NCBI GenBank assembly: GCA_963784575.1
Contig: CAWARU010000001.1
Location: 1,550,001 to 1,614,000 of the forward strand
DNA from: CAWARU01 sp963784575
GTDB taxonomy: Bacteria > Pseudomonadota > Gammaproteobacteria > UBA6186 > Azoamicaceae
DNA: 64,000 nucleotides
Direction of reading: 5' to 3'
Of the stretch, positions 37,501 to 45,470 are shown one piece after another. Position 1 is the stretch's first letter, and every line of letters starts with the position of its first letter. The position numbers were made by a program, and so were the translations under genes. The notes beneath the pieces are model-generated. The model saw nothing but the letters and a program-made list of their open reading frames with translations. It was not told the DNA's origin and made no database searches.

Positions 37501-38017
37501 CGTTAACATCGAATTGCTCCCGGATGACATCTTTGGCAAAAAAGCTTGTCTTGTTACCATTCGATTAAATGAAAAGATCAATATAGATTTGGTTGTTTGG
37601 GTACTTAAAGATCACATCATGGATGGCAGAGCAACTTTCACTGAGGACAGATCTTTAACGATTCCTGTTGGAACCACCCTACCCGAAATAGGCGATCTCA
37701 TTTTTACAGAGGCTTGGGTGCAAGCTTGCGCTGCTCCAGAACAACCTGCGATTACTTGGAGTGCACCCGGTAGTTCAGACCCTGCAACTATGAGTATAAG
37801 CCCCTCTCCTCTCAGTACAAGCACTGATTCTTTGAATACAAGTACGGCTGCTCTAAGCTCAAGTACTGCTTTTCAGAGTACAAGTACCGCTTCTCCGAGT
37901 ACAAAAGATGTTCCAGATCCAAAAGAAGAGTCTCAAACGAAAGGAGAACCGCATCAGGAAGAGAACACTAAAGACGACTCGAGTGCTGCATTAATTAAAA
38001 AACGTCGTTTTCAATAG
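34505..38017 (+). CDS. F-box protein with zinc-finger-like and pseudokinase-like regions (1170 aa)
   Basis: The N-terminal 60 residues are Glu/Gln-rich. Residues about 191-235 form an F-box-like motif (TDIPKDILQQIMLLLDPNDF followed by AALSCAS), a eukaryotic module that binds Skp1 of SCF ubiquitin ligases. C327, C330, C355 and C358 form a CxxC...CxxC pair suited to zinc. Residues about 590-735 resemble a protein-kinase C-lobe: LARLHSENKAHGNLL at the catalytic-loop position (H618-G-N instead of HRD), then DMIQLGKLISNLI and RVTAAQIAHRL, so probably a pseudokinase. A Ser/Thr-rich repeat tail (about 1095-1140) precedes the ending LIKKRRFQ. Probably a secreted effector that could engage host ubiquitination; function unproven. 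Confidence 0.8.
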   Translation: MSTTPNAIQEPTGTTTEITAGTKEIKDTLEQEEIQESLESRGSKENLEQKESKERLEQPSSALQSPDILLEVLFKNDHICNLYLADEAYIMPGGVLEALYGTRFLEVFLKNGESKLKRGTKNHHFISLWSLLKTDLKISDPRMVDSIFTPDPFAPTSTSTQDKSLSKSPKDDAIQKISREIAKPLKHIRIITDIPKDILQQIMLLLDPNDFAALSCASTQSFIASTENTLYFARFLKKNVYKGHFYIPEELLRPPFEQQRNNHLLRRWSRLIALQQWYKDEHDLFKESIKLPYYFEEDNEQEAWYKKETEWQKQHYLYFVANKKLPCGICNKVTTVAEHHKLEWTKDEGNPFMACMACQEQYLWTPTEAIILWGFTVTQLLSIPMWFGKEERLLIEEADQRNSTAYYCTSDLLEFRKRLPMMKSTAQYINDVLEEPIEIEISERLWHRSKNLPPEMNDYVTIHYKKEKTSKQITNKEPVSFFKKIVATIFQLKSSDISAQEVTNIRYFIRYNPSKFTHALKISATQQLDRYKQQSELRMPLMNIENIAKQLSKYPVQGSSGTLEAFKNLQQGPIRLPHFGFLNNVEDKRWVWHLLWMFDFATRITTRLARLHSENKAHGNLLTEIPMTELNLGPNHFFDKTFEQSPQYNSETESPANELINCDMIQLGKLISNLIKNPLLQMSQGHSPTMIEWWVTPLITLIEETLINPCLEPEKSEVHRVTAAQIAHRLLYWKLALAKFIETELSKNGHMDHPYHACHFVSVNGFQDLHKNLRPHFYSLLNDFSHVGTRNSKFNCIEVNKRINHQDIDLKFFETSTSISLGANCFLNAVITENPTAIISAFPIIKTFFRTYIIRLKTAMFPRNWDNPHEIETSKMIRILRTSDKESVLAFQNNKSNSATKKKRNETVLSIFCTDSLSNRHFWSNLFTYKCYPEAALHAWGISTWLVHKPEVRKNSAIPEVIDYHEQRHPWSDYRHCQGSFSPSKTKVAMGHNYLQGRCVNIELLPDDIFGKKACLVTIRLNEKINIDLVVWVLKDHIMDGRATFTEDRSLTIPVGTTLPEIGDLIFTEAWVQACAAPEQPAITWSAPGSSDPATMSISPSPLSTSTDSLNTSTAALSSSTAFQSTSTASPSTKDVPDPKEESQTKGEPHQEENTKDDSSAALIKKRRFQ

Positions 38018-38084
38018 GTTATTAAATTTCCAAAATTAACTGCGAAATTGTAGGGTATTTTAAGATAATGAATCAGCTCAGGCT

Positions 38085-40745
38085 TCAATGGCGGCGCTTT
38101 TCTACCCATTTCGTGACAGATTCCAATGCATCTCCCAACCTGCTCGGATCATTCCCACCGCCTTGCGCCATATCAGGACGACCACCTCCGGTGCCTCCCA
38201 GCATTTTTGCTAAATCTTTCACTAAATCACCTGCATTCAATTCTTCTCCGGCAATGGCTTTTGTAATACCTGCAGAGATGCTTACTTTGTTATCTTGTCG
38301 AGAGGCTAAAACTATGACAGCAGCTTTGTGTTGGCTCTTATAGCGATCTACTAAATCTCGTAAAATCTTGGGATCTGCTTCTGGAATTTCTTGGGTAATG
38401 ACAGTTATTCCGTTTACTACCACTGAGCTCGGAACAGCATTGCCAGTTCTACTCGCATTACCAGCACTGCCAAGCGAATCAGTACCGCCAGCATGCGCAG
38501 AAGCACTCATACCAGCACTGGCACCCGCAAAAAGTCTCTCCTGCTTCAACTTTTGGTACTCTTTTTTGCCTTGCTGGATATCCTTTTTAAGCTGATCATT
38601 CTCAAGCTGCAACTGCTGCAACCTTGATTCATAGAACTCAAGTGCCCCTTTACCAGTGACGGCGACTATTCGTCGAATACCGCCAGCGATACCTGCTTCG
38701 GAAACAATTTTGAAAAGACCAATGGCAGCAGTGTTTTTGACATGAGTGCCGCCGCAAAGCTCTACGGAAAAATCGCCGCCCATGCGTAAGACCCGCACTT
38801 TTTCGCCATATTTTTCGCCAAAGAGCGCCATGGCGCCTGTTTTCTTTGCTTCTTCGGCTGACATTTCATCGGTCACGACGAAGGAATTTTCCAAGATTTG
38901 ATCGTTTACTAATTCTTCGACTTTCCGGATTTCGTCCATTGTCATGGGAGCAATGTGAGAGAAGTCAAAACGCAAGCGCGGTGCTTCTACCAAAGATCCT
39001 TTTTGCTGCACATGGTTGCCTAAAATTTGACGCAGTGCTGCATGCAATAAGTGCGTGGCAGAGTGATTGCGTTCAGTGGCACGACGTTTTTCAATGTCTA
39101 CGGCTGCATATAATTTTGAACCAATGCTCAAGGGCTGACTTCCAGACTTCATCACACCAAAATGGGCGTGGGCTTCACCAAACTTTTTAGTATTGAGAAC
39201 TTCAAATTCGCCACCCATCCATTCGAGTCGGCCTTGATCGCCTACTTGTCCGCCAGCTTCTGCATAAAAAGGTGTGTGATCCAACACCACGATGCCTTTA
39301 TCATCTGCCTCGAGCCGCGACACTTCTTGACCGTCCATCAACAATACCAAAACTCTGGATTCTTCTTCTAATAATGCATAACCTGTAAATTCAGTACTAT
39401 GTGCAATGTCGATGCGATCGGAAACTTGCATGGCAAACTGGCTGGCTTCGCGGGCACGAGTACGTTGGATGGCCATGGCTTTATCAAAACCATCCATATC
39501 GATAGCGAGACCGCGCTCACGCGCGATGTCAGCAGTTAAATCAACTGGAAAACCGTAAGTATCGTATAAACGGAATACAGTGTCGCCAGGAATGGTGCCA
39601 TCTTTGATATTTTCGATGTCCTGTTCCAAAATCCGAAGTCCTTGTTCCAGCGTGCGGGCAAATTGCAATTCTTCTTGATGCAGCACTTTCTCCACAATTT
39701 CCTGCTTTTCTCGAATTTCAGGATAAGCGTCTCCCATGATTTCTGCCAAAGGCTGCACCAATTTGTAGAAGAAAGGTGCCTGGAAACCTAAGCGATGCCC
39801 ATGACGGATCGCGCGTCTGCAGATTCTTCTTAACACATACCCTCTGCCTTCATTAGAGGGCATCACACCGTCTGCAATCAAAAAGGCACAGGCCCGAATG
39901 TGATCTGCAACAACCCGCAAAGATTTATTAGTCAAATCATTGGTGCGGGCTAAAGCCGCAATTTCTTTGATTAAAAATTGGAAAATATCAATATCATAAT
40001 TACTGTGCACGCCTTGCATCATTGCGGCAAGTCGCTCCAATCCGCCTCCGGTATCGACAGAAGGCTTTGGTAAAGGCGTTAAGGTGCCATTCCCGGCACG
40101 ATCATACTGCATGAAGACCAAATTCCAAATTTCGACGTAACGTTCCCCCTCGTCTTCTTCGTCTTCGGCAGTTCCGGGAGGGGCGCCAGGAATATGAGAG
40201 CCATGATCATAGTAAATTTCAGTACATGGTCCGCAGGGGCCAGTATCTCCCATAGACCAGAAATTGTGTTTTTCACCGCATTTTGAGAATCGCTTAGGAT
40301 CAATTTTGATTTCGTTTAGCCAGATATCAGCAGTTTCGACATCATCTTCGTAGACTGTAATCCACAAGCGTTCTGCTGGAACTTTTAAAACATTTCTCAG
40401 GAAGTCCCAGGCATATTGTATTGCTTCGCGCTTGAAATAATCGCCAAAGCTAAAGTTTCCGAGCATTTCAAAGAAGGTATGGTGCCTGGAAGTGTAGCCA
40501 ACATTCTCCAAGTCGTTATGCTTGCCGCCAGCGCGGACACAGCGCTGCGCGCTTACGGCGCGAGTATAAGGACGTTTTTCTAGACCTAGAAAAGTTTCCT
40601 TAAATTGCACCATGCCTGCATTGGTGAAGAGAAGGGTGGGATCGTTGCCAGGGACCAGAGGGCTGCTCGGCACCACGGTATGTTTATGCTTTTGGAAATA
40701 ATCCAAAAAAGCCTTTCTTAATTCTGCTGTTGTCATCTTTTTCAT
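38085..40745 (-). CDS. alaS: Alanine--tRNA ligase
   Basis: Charges tRNA-Ala. The class II catalytic core (MTTAELRKAFLDYFQ... FTNAGMVQFK), the editing-domain zinc motifs HSATHLLHAAL and CGGTHVKNT, and the C-Ala domain ending in GGTGGGRPDMAQGG are all present. The length of 886 aa is slightly above normal because of an Ala/Gly/Ser-rich insert (residues about 740-775, from GASAGMSASAHAGG onward) in the linker before C-Ala. It lies downstream of recA, as in many gammaproteobacteria, but recX, often between them, is absent. Confidence 0.97.
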   Translation of the reverse strand: MKKMTTAELRKAFLDYFQKHKHTVVPSSPLVPGNDPTLLFTNAGMVQFKETFLGLEKRPYTRAVSAQRCVRAGGKHNDLENVGYTSRHHTFFEMLGNFSFGDYFKREAIQYAWDFLRNVLKVPAERLWITVYEDDVETADIWLNEIKIDPKRFSKCGEKHNFWSMGDTGPCGPCTEIYYDHGSHIPGAPPGTAEDEEDEGERYVEIWNLVFMQYDRAGNGTLTPLPKPSVDTGGGLERLAAMMQGVHSNYDIDIFQFLIKEIAALARTNDLTNKSLRVVADHIRACAFLIADGVMPSNEGRGYVLRRICRRAIRHGHRLGFQAPFFYKLVQPLAEIMGDAYPEIREKQEIVEKVLHQEELQFARTLEQGLRILEQDIENIKDGTIPGDTVFRLYDTYGFPVDLTADIARERGLAIDMDGFDKAMAIQRTRAREASQFAMQVSDRIDIAHSTEFTGYALLEEESRVLVLLMDGQEVSRLEADDKGIVVLDHTPFYAEAGGQVGDQGRLEWMGGEFEVLNTKKFGEAHAHFGVMKSGSQPLSIGSKLYAAVDIEKRRATERNHSATHLLHAALRQILGNHVQQKGSLVEAPRLRFDFSHIAPMTMDEIRKVEELVNDQILENSFVVTDEMSAEEAKKTGAMALFGEKYGEKVRVLRMGGDFSVELCGGTHVKNTAAIGLFKIVSEAGIAGGIRRIVAVTGKGALEFYESRLQQLQLENDQLKKDIQQGKKEYQKLKQERLFAGASAGMSASAHAGGTDSLGSAGNASRTGNAVPSSVVVNGITVITQEIPEADPKILRDLVDRYKSQHKAAVIVLASRQDNKVSISAGITKAIAGEELNAGDLVKDLAKMLGGTGGGRPDMAQGGGNDPSRLGDALESVTKWVEKRRH

Positions 40746-40782
40746 TTTAGTAACTTCTGGTATCTGTCTGTAGGGGCCGCAG

Positions 40783-40842
40783 TAGGGGTCGGGTCTAGCA
40801 AAGCGATAAGCAGTTTTATCGGTTTACTAGACCCGACCCCTA
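40783..40842. repeat. Large palindromic element between recA and alaS
   Basis: A 16-base perfect inverted repeat (arms at 40783-40798 and 40827-40842, TAGGGGTCGGGTCTAG) enclosing a second hairpin CGATAA/TTATCG. GC-rich against its surroundings, with no T run on either strand, so not a classical intrinsic terminator. It looks like a REP- or MITE-like dispersed palindrome; a second copy is not seen in this window. Confidence 0.7.
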
Positions 40843-40899
40843 TCTTTCTCACGCTTACTCAATTATCTTAGCGAAGCCGTATGGCAAGAGGTATCAATT

Positions 40900-41952
40900 T
40901 TATTCATCTTCCAAAGCAAGATCCTCGTCCGCGGTGCTCTCTGACATCGAACTGTTCCCCGCCCCCGTTAAGAGCTTGGCGCGAAGAGTGGTATCGAGCT
41001 CTTTTGCAATCTCGGGATTATCTGCCAGGAATTGTCGCACGTTGTCTTTGCCTTGGCCAATACGATTGCCCTTGTAACTATACCAAGCACCGGATTTATC
41101 AATCAAGTTCATCTTGACACCGAGTTCAATGATCTCTCCAAAACGGCAGATACCCTGGCCATAAAGGATTTCAAAATCTGCTTGTTTGAAGGGCGGCGCC
41201 ACTTTGTTTTTAACGACCTTAACGCGGGTTTCGCTCCCCAGCACTTCATCGCCTTTTTTGATAGCGCCCGTGCGTCGAATATCTAAACGTACCGAAGCAT
41301 AAAACTTAAGCGCGTTACCACCTGTCGTGGTTTCTGGACTGCCAAACATAACGCCAATTTTCATACGAATTTGGTTAATAAAGATAACCAGAGTGTTGGA
41401 GCGCTTGATATTGCCAGTCAACTTTCGCAAAGCTTGCGACATCAAACGGGCTTGCAATCCCATATGCTGATCGCCCATTTCACCCTCGATTTCTGCCTTC
41501 GGCGTGAGAGCTGCCACAGAGTCGACCACAATCACATCCACAGCGCCTGATCGCACCAGCATATCGGTAATCTCCAAAGCTTGCTCCCCGGTATCGGGCT
41601 GAGAAACCAGAAGGTCTTCGATCTTAACACCGAGTTTCTCTGCATAGATAGGATCCAAAGCGTGCTCGGCATCCACAAATGCAGCAGTCCCGCCAGCTCG
41701 CTGACATTCTGCAATGACTTGTAAGGTCAAGGTGGTTTTACCGGAAGATTCTGGTCCAAAGATTTCAACGATGCGCCCTTTCGGCAAGCCGCCAATCCCG
41801 AGAGCAATATCTAAGCCTAAGGAACCTGTAGAAACTGCCTCGATATTCCCAATGGGATTTTCACCCATCAGCATCACTGCGCCTTTACCAAATTGACGCT
41901 CGATTTGGGAACGTGCGGCATCTAAGGCCTTCTTTTTTCTATCATCTAACAT
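40900..41952 (-). CDS. recA: Recombinase RecA
   Basis: The homologous-recombination and DNA-repair ATPase. Walker A GPESSGKTTLTLQ, the DNA-binding loop 2 region MFGSPETTTGGNALKFYASV and the NQIRMKIGVM motif are intact. I start at ATG 41952 (MLDDRKKKALDAA) with GGGGG upstream; a TTG two codons earlier is unlikely. The acidic C-terminal tail (ADEDLALEDE) is normal. I see no CTGT-N8-ACAG SOS box in the 370 bases upstream, in line with the known absence of LexA control in Legionella and Coxiella relatives. Confidence 0.97.
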   Translation of the reverse strand: MLDDRKKKALDAARSQIERQFGKGAVMLMGENPIGNIEAVSTGSLGLDIALGIGGLPKGRIVEIFGPESSGKTTLTLQVIAECQRAGGTAAFVDAEHALDPIYAEKLGVKIEDLLVSQPDTGEQALEITDMLVRSGAVDVIVVDSVAALTPKAEIEGEMGDQHMGLQARLMSQALRKLTGNIKRSNTLVIFINQIRMKIGVMFGSPETTTGGNALKFYASVRLDIRRTGAIKKGDEVLGSETRVKVVKNKVAPPFKQADFEILYGQGICRFGEIIELGVKMNLIDKSGAWYSYKGNRIGQGKDNVRQFLADNPEIAKELDTTLRAKLLTGAGNSSMSESTADEDLALEDE

Positions 41953-42322
41953 AAACAATTACCCCCTTAAAATACTTCCTAAAAGCTACCTTCACAAGCT
42001 AAAAACTATATTACTTTACCCTAGCCTATCAGTAGATCTTAAAATAGATCTAGTGATAAAACACGGATCCTGGATCTTTGGAATAAAAACCAAGCTAAAT
42101 AACTTTGTTAATCAATTCACTCACATTCTTTCGTGAGCGATAATATGATTATTGCACAAAATTTAAGATAAGGGTTATATAGAAAAAAAGCTAGTAGTAT
42201 GTGGGTAGGTAAATTAGATAACTATACTCGGGTGGTGCAATGCTGTCAGCATCCCCTCCATTGAACAATATATAGGTCCAATGTAAACGATGCTGACCCT
42301 TTCGAACTGCGACTTATATATT
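41953..42322. other. Intergenic region upstream of recA
   Basis: No gene. It contains an imperfect nested inverted repeat (described at 42245-42297) and AT-rich sequence that presumably carries the recA promoter. No SOS box was found. Confidence 0.45.
42245..42297. repeat. Imperfect nested inverted repeat
   Basis: Outer arms GTCAGCATC (42245-42253) and GATGCTGAC (42289-42297) pair perfectly. An inner pair around CATTGAAC and GTCCAATG pairs with one mismatch. It lies just beyond the stop of the 284-aa gene, so it may act in mRNA 3'-end formation, although no T run follows. Confidence 0.5.
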
Positions 42323-43177
42323 TTACATTCCTCTCCTTGTTCTTGGTTTTGGTTCATCGTCCTCAGGAACATCTTTTTTCGATGCAGTTTTCTTGACCGG
42401 AGTCTTTGGCTCAGAGCTCTCTGTCCGAGATAATTCAGGTTTTCCCTCAGGAGTCCTCTCTAAGCCTGTAGCATTCAACATGGCCACGATATTTTTATCA
42501 AATTGTTGCACCATACTTTTGAATGTACTTTCTGCACGAAACCTAGGCGGAGATTTAAATATTTTTTCGAGTGCATGCAAATTTTCCATGGCACGATTCA
42601 AGCCGCCCGATTCATCTGTGATACCTTTTTCCTGTAAATTGCGAAAATGCTCCTTAAAAAGTTTTTCCCGGCCTTTCAGTACTTTCAGAGCATTATCGCG
42701 CCAATCTCCCAACTTGCCAGTTGCAGGGGCTGGCTTTGCAGTGGCTTGTTCATAGCTTGGTAATCCTGATACAGGAACTACAGAGGCTTTTTCTGGCGCT
42801 TTTGGCTTACCACTCAAAGTAGATTCCACAACACTCTTCGACTCCAAAAACTTCTTCCTTGCATCACTAACAAGCTGTCCTGCATTTTTGGGCTTAGCTT
42901 GCATGTTCTTCTCATTTATGACAGATGTAACAAAAGAGAGGGCTGTATTTAGAGAATCTTTCTGTGCGTTGGTGAATGTTTCTTTTCCCTCATTCACTCT
43001 TTTTTGAATTGCTTTCAATTCTGCTTGAGTTTTAAGAAGCTCTGGCAAAGAAGTTCTCTCTGTATCTGTCAAAGCTCTATCATGACCCGAAGCTTGTAAT
43101 TTTTTATAATCCTCAAACTTTTGGCGTTCTATGAGTAATTGGGTAATCTTTTGGCGTTCATCAGATTTTAATGGCAT
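42323..43177 (-). CDS. Hypothetical helical protein with basic C terminus (284 aa)
   Basis: No recognised domain. It is predominantly charged and helical, with two Leu/Lys/Glu-rich blocks (about 1-110 and 170-245) separated by a Pro/Ala-rich linker, and a disordered Lys/Pro tail (KTPVKKTASKKDVPEDDEPK) ending RTRRGM. I start at ATG 43177 because GAGGAGG stands five bases upstream, an unusually strong ribosome site; the upstream in-frame codon at 43222 has none. The TPVKK-like tail resembles the TPIKK tail of the ankyrin protein at 3442. An effector role is only a guess. Confidence 0.7.
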   Translation of the reverse strand: MPLKSDERQKITQLLIERQKFEDYKKLQASGHDRALTDTERTSLPELLKTQAELKAIQKRVNEGKETFTNAQKDSLNTALSFVTSVINEKNMQAKPKNAGQLVSDARKKFLESKSVVESTLSGKPKAPEKASVVPVSGLPSYEQATAKPAPATGKLGDWRDNALKVLKGREKLFKEHFRNLQEKGITDESGGLNRAMENLHALEKIFKSPPRFRAESTFKSMVQQFDKNIVAMLNATGLERTPEGKPELSRTESSEPKTPVKKTASKKDVPEDDEPKPRTRRGM

Positions 43178-43602
43178 ACAAACCTCCTCAGAATGTAGTT
43201 TTTGCATTGCAATAAAGACCACTAGGTGTATCTACTAAAAACAATGCAATATCAAATATGGCTTATTTGATGCCTACAATTAAATAAAGTTCATTAGTTT
43301 ACATCCCCTTTCTTGGTTTTTATGACCTTACTCCAGTTCGTTAATCATGAGTAACTCCCCAGGTTGCAGACATGTAGATACATTACTTTTTATCTTCGAT
43401 TTTTGAAAAATTCACGATCGAAATTCCCGGTTTTTTAATTTACAAAATTTCAAAAAGTTTTTTCAATAAGTTTATTGAATAACACATATAATATTTATTA
43501 TGTTTTCATTGATGTGAATGAAGTGTAGTAGTGATAATAATCAATATGATATAGAATGCAATGTAATTGAGTAATTGTATCAAATAAGAAGGAGTCACCG
43601 TC
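43178..43602. other. Divergent intergenic region without features
   Basis: A 425-base AT-rich region between two divergent orphan genes. Apart from the ribosome sites at both ends I see no gene, repeat or clear promoter. Confidence 0.5.
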
Positions 43603-44610
43603 ATGGCTGAAAAAGATACAATCTTGCAATCTAAACTGAAATCACGAGCTACGAAATTACAAACTATAAAAGAAAAGGAAACTGCTGATGATGATTGCGA
43701 TGAACTGGATCGATTCCTTAAAATAAAAAAGCTTTCACCTCTCCCACAATTTACTAATGGACTAAAAAAATCCTTGCATGCCCGAAAATTAGAACCTGCA
43801 AAATCATCTTTATCAACTTTGGCTGTGCCAGAATCCACAGATCCAATATTATTTGCCCCAAGTTTTCGTCCAGGCAACAATCCAAACGCCATAAAACCTC
43901 GAGAAAGGATCTATGTTAGAAAATTTAAACCTGAACCAAAATCAAGCGAATCTACTACAAGATCGGAAATTCTCAATGCTTCGCCTATGCCCAATTCTAC
44001 ATGCGAACCAGAACATATCACATTATCTTTTCTGGATTCTTCGTCATCCCCATCCTCTGCTCATCCTCTTATTTCTCCTCTCGATTACCCTCTTTCGTCA
44101 CGAAGCATCTCAAGCCATACTTCACCAAGCTTAAGCCCAAGTCTAGGATCTCTGTCACCGTCAAAAAGTCCTTCACCATATTCAGGCTCTTCACCTTATT
44201 CGGGTCCCTCACTCCAATCCAGCCCTTCACCACATCCAAGTCCTCCACATTATCCAGGCCTTTCACCTCATTCTAAAGATCGCCGCTCTACTGTTAGAAT
44301 CACTGGTTCCCCACTTACCTCTTTTCAATTGACACCCTCTGTTGAGGCTGAATCCATTTCTAAAGATGCAGATCACAATTCTATATCACCTTCTTTATTG
44401 ACTTCAGGATCATCAGGATATAGAGATCATGATTCTATTGAATCTGCTATATCTGATCCTTTGAGTGGTCACAGTCTCCATTTTTTATCTCTGAATCGAC
44501 GCAGAGCTCTAAGGGAAAAAGCTACCTACCAAGCACCGAAAGATTCTACAATAAAGTCAGATATTCCAACTGAATTGCATGATAGGGTTGTGAGTAAACT
44601 TCATGATTGA
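43603..44610 (+). CDS. Ser/Pro-rich low-complexity protein (335 aa)
   Basis: GAAGGAG precedes the ATG at 43603. Residues 1-60 are charged. Residues about 145-235 are a Ser/Pro/His/Tyr repeat region with iterated SPSPYSGSSPYSGPSL and SPSPHPSPPHYPG motifs, probably disordered. The end is charged, finishing RVVSKLHD. There is no signal peptide or known domain. The 3' end overlaps by eight bases a LuxR-type helix-turn-helix fragment. Ser/Pro-rich proteins of this kind occur among effectors of intracellular bacteria; nothing more specific can be said. Confidence 0.65.
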   Translation: MAEKDTILQSKLKSRATKLQTIKEKETADDDCDELDRFLKIKKLSPLPQFTNGLKKSLHARKLEPAKSSLSTLAVPESTDPILFAPSFRPGNNPNAIKPRERIYVRKFKPEPKSSESTTRSEILNASPMPNSTCEPEHITLSFLDSSSSPSSAHPLISPLDYPLSSRSISSHTSPSLSPSLGSLSPSKSPSPYSGSSPYSGPSLQSSPSPHPSPPHYPGLSPHSKDRRSTVRITGSPLTSFQLTPSVEAESISKDADHNSISPSLLTSGSSGYRDHDSIESAISDPLSGHSLHFLSLNRRRALREKATYQAPKDSTIKSDIPTELHDRVVSKLHD

Positions 44611-44788
44611 TACGCAGAAACCTGATAATACTGCGCTACAGCATGTTTCAGAGACGCTTCTTCCACACTATATCTACAGTGATCATCTGAAAATCATCCA
44701 TAAGATTTCATTCACACGGCGAGAAATCGACATCATCGCGTGCATTTTACTTGGCAGATCTGCAAAAAAAAGTACTCAGCTAAGGTGA
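44603..44788 (+). pseudogene. LuxR-type helix-turn-helix regulator, truncated
   Basis: A 61-codon frame whose end reads SFTRREIDIIACILLGRSAKK, the first helix and turn of a LuxR C-terminal DNA-binding domain. In intact LuxR-type proteins this is followed by IAxxLxIS and the recognition helix, which are missing here: the frame goes on STQLR and stops at an A-rich stretch (AAAAAAAAG), a likely slippage site. The N-terminal 30 residues also match linker sequence before such domains. It overlaps the preceding gene and is probably a decayed regulator. Confidence 0.55.
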
Positions 44789-44857
44789 CTATTTTTTTGG
44801 TATACTAACATTTACGTTAATATACGTTCATGAAATTGTGGAAAGGAGAGTTAGCAT

Positions 44858-45311
44858 ATGGTAAAGGGCTGGTGTAAGACCAATTTTTCAAAATTTATTA
44901 CTGTATTTTTTTTAAAAATATTGTTATTTTTGCTTATTGGCCCAGCTTTTGCTGGAAACTCAAAAGATCTCTCCAGGATCCTATCAATGCGTTTACGCTG
45001 ATCCCACCACTCATCAAAACCATCAAGCAAATTTAACGGTAACAAAACTGGGAGATACTTATAAGTTTATTTGGATGGTTGATGGCAAAGCTTACTATGG
45101 TACAGGAATATTTAATAAAAAAGTTGCAAATGTGATAGCTGTTTCAGAATATTGGGAACCCATAAATGCTTCCAATACAGGCATCGCCATCTATCATATC
45201 ACAGAAGATGGTAGTTTAGAGGGTAATTGGGCTGAAACAAATTATGGTTTCGTGAGTGATGAGTTGTGTCAGAAGCAGTCTTTGAATTCGAAACTGAAGT
45301 CGAATGAATGA
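44858..45311 (+). pseudogene. Secreted lipocalin-like small protein, frameshifted after its signal peptide
   Basis: GGAGAG precedes an ATG at 44858 that opens a clear signal peptide (FFLKILLFLLIGPAFA, cleavage after AFA) but stops after 47 codons. One base out of phase, the frame open from before 44937 to 45311 encodes a globular beta-rich domain (SPGSYQCVYADPTTHQ, YKFIWMVDGKAYYGTGI, GSLEGNWAE) that lacks its own start and signal. Joining the two at the AAAAG after the cleavage site gives one exported protein of about 150 residues. Either a real frameshift or a sequencing error. Confidence 0.65.
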
Positions 45312-45470
45312 ATAAATGAATTAATTAGCTTCGTTATTGTTCCAAGCGCAAAAGATATGTTATAGTCTCAAGATAAGATTGTAACTGTTCAGGCATGGGA
45401 GCAAAGGTGTAGAAAAACAACGGCAGCGCGTGAACGGTTGCACAAGATTTAATCAGGAGTGGGATGAAGC

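Noticed and set aside
43913..44276. Alternative frames in the Ser/Pro-rich gene
   Set aside because: Low-complexity DNA gives long frames in all phases; only the frame at 43603 has a strong ribosome site.
44851..45045. Minus-strand 64-codon frame
   Set aside because: Antisense to the signal peptide and start of the secreted protein; no ribosome site.
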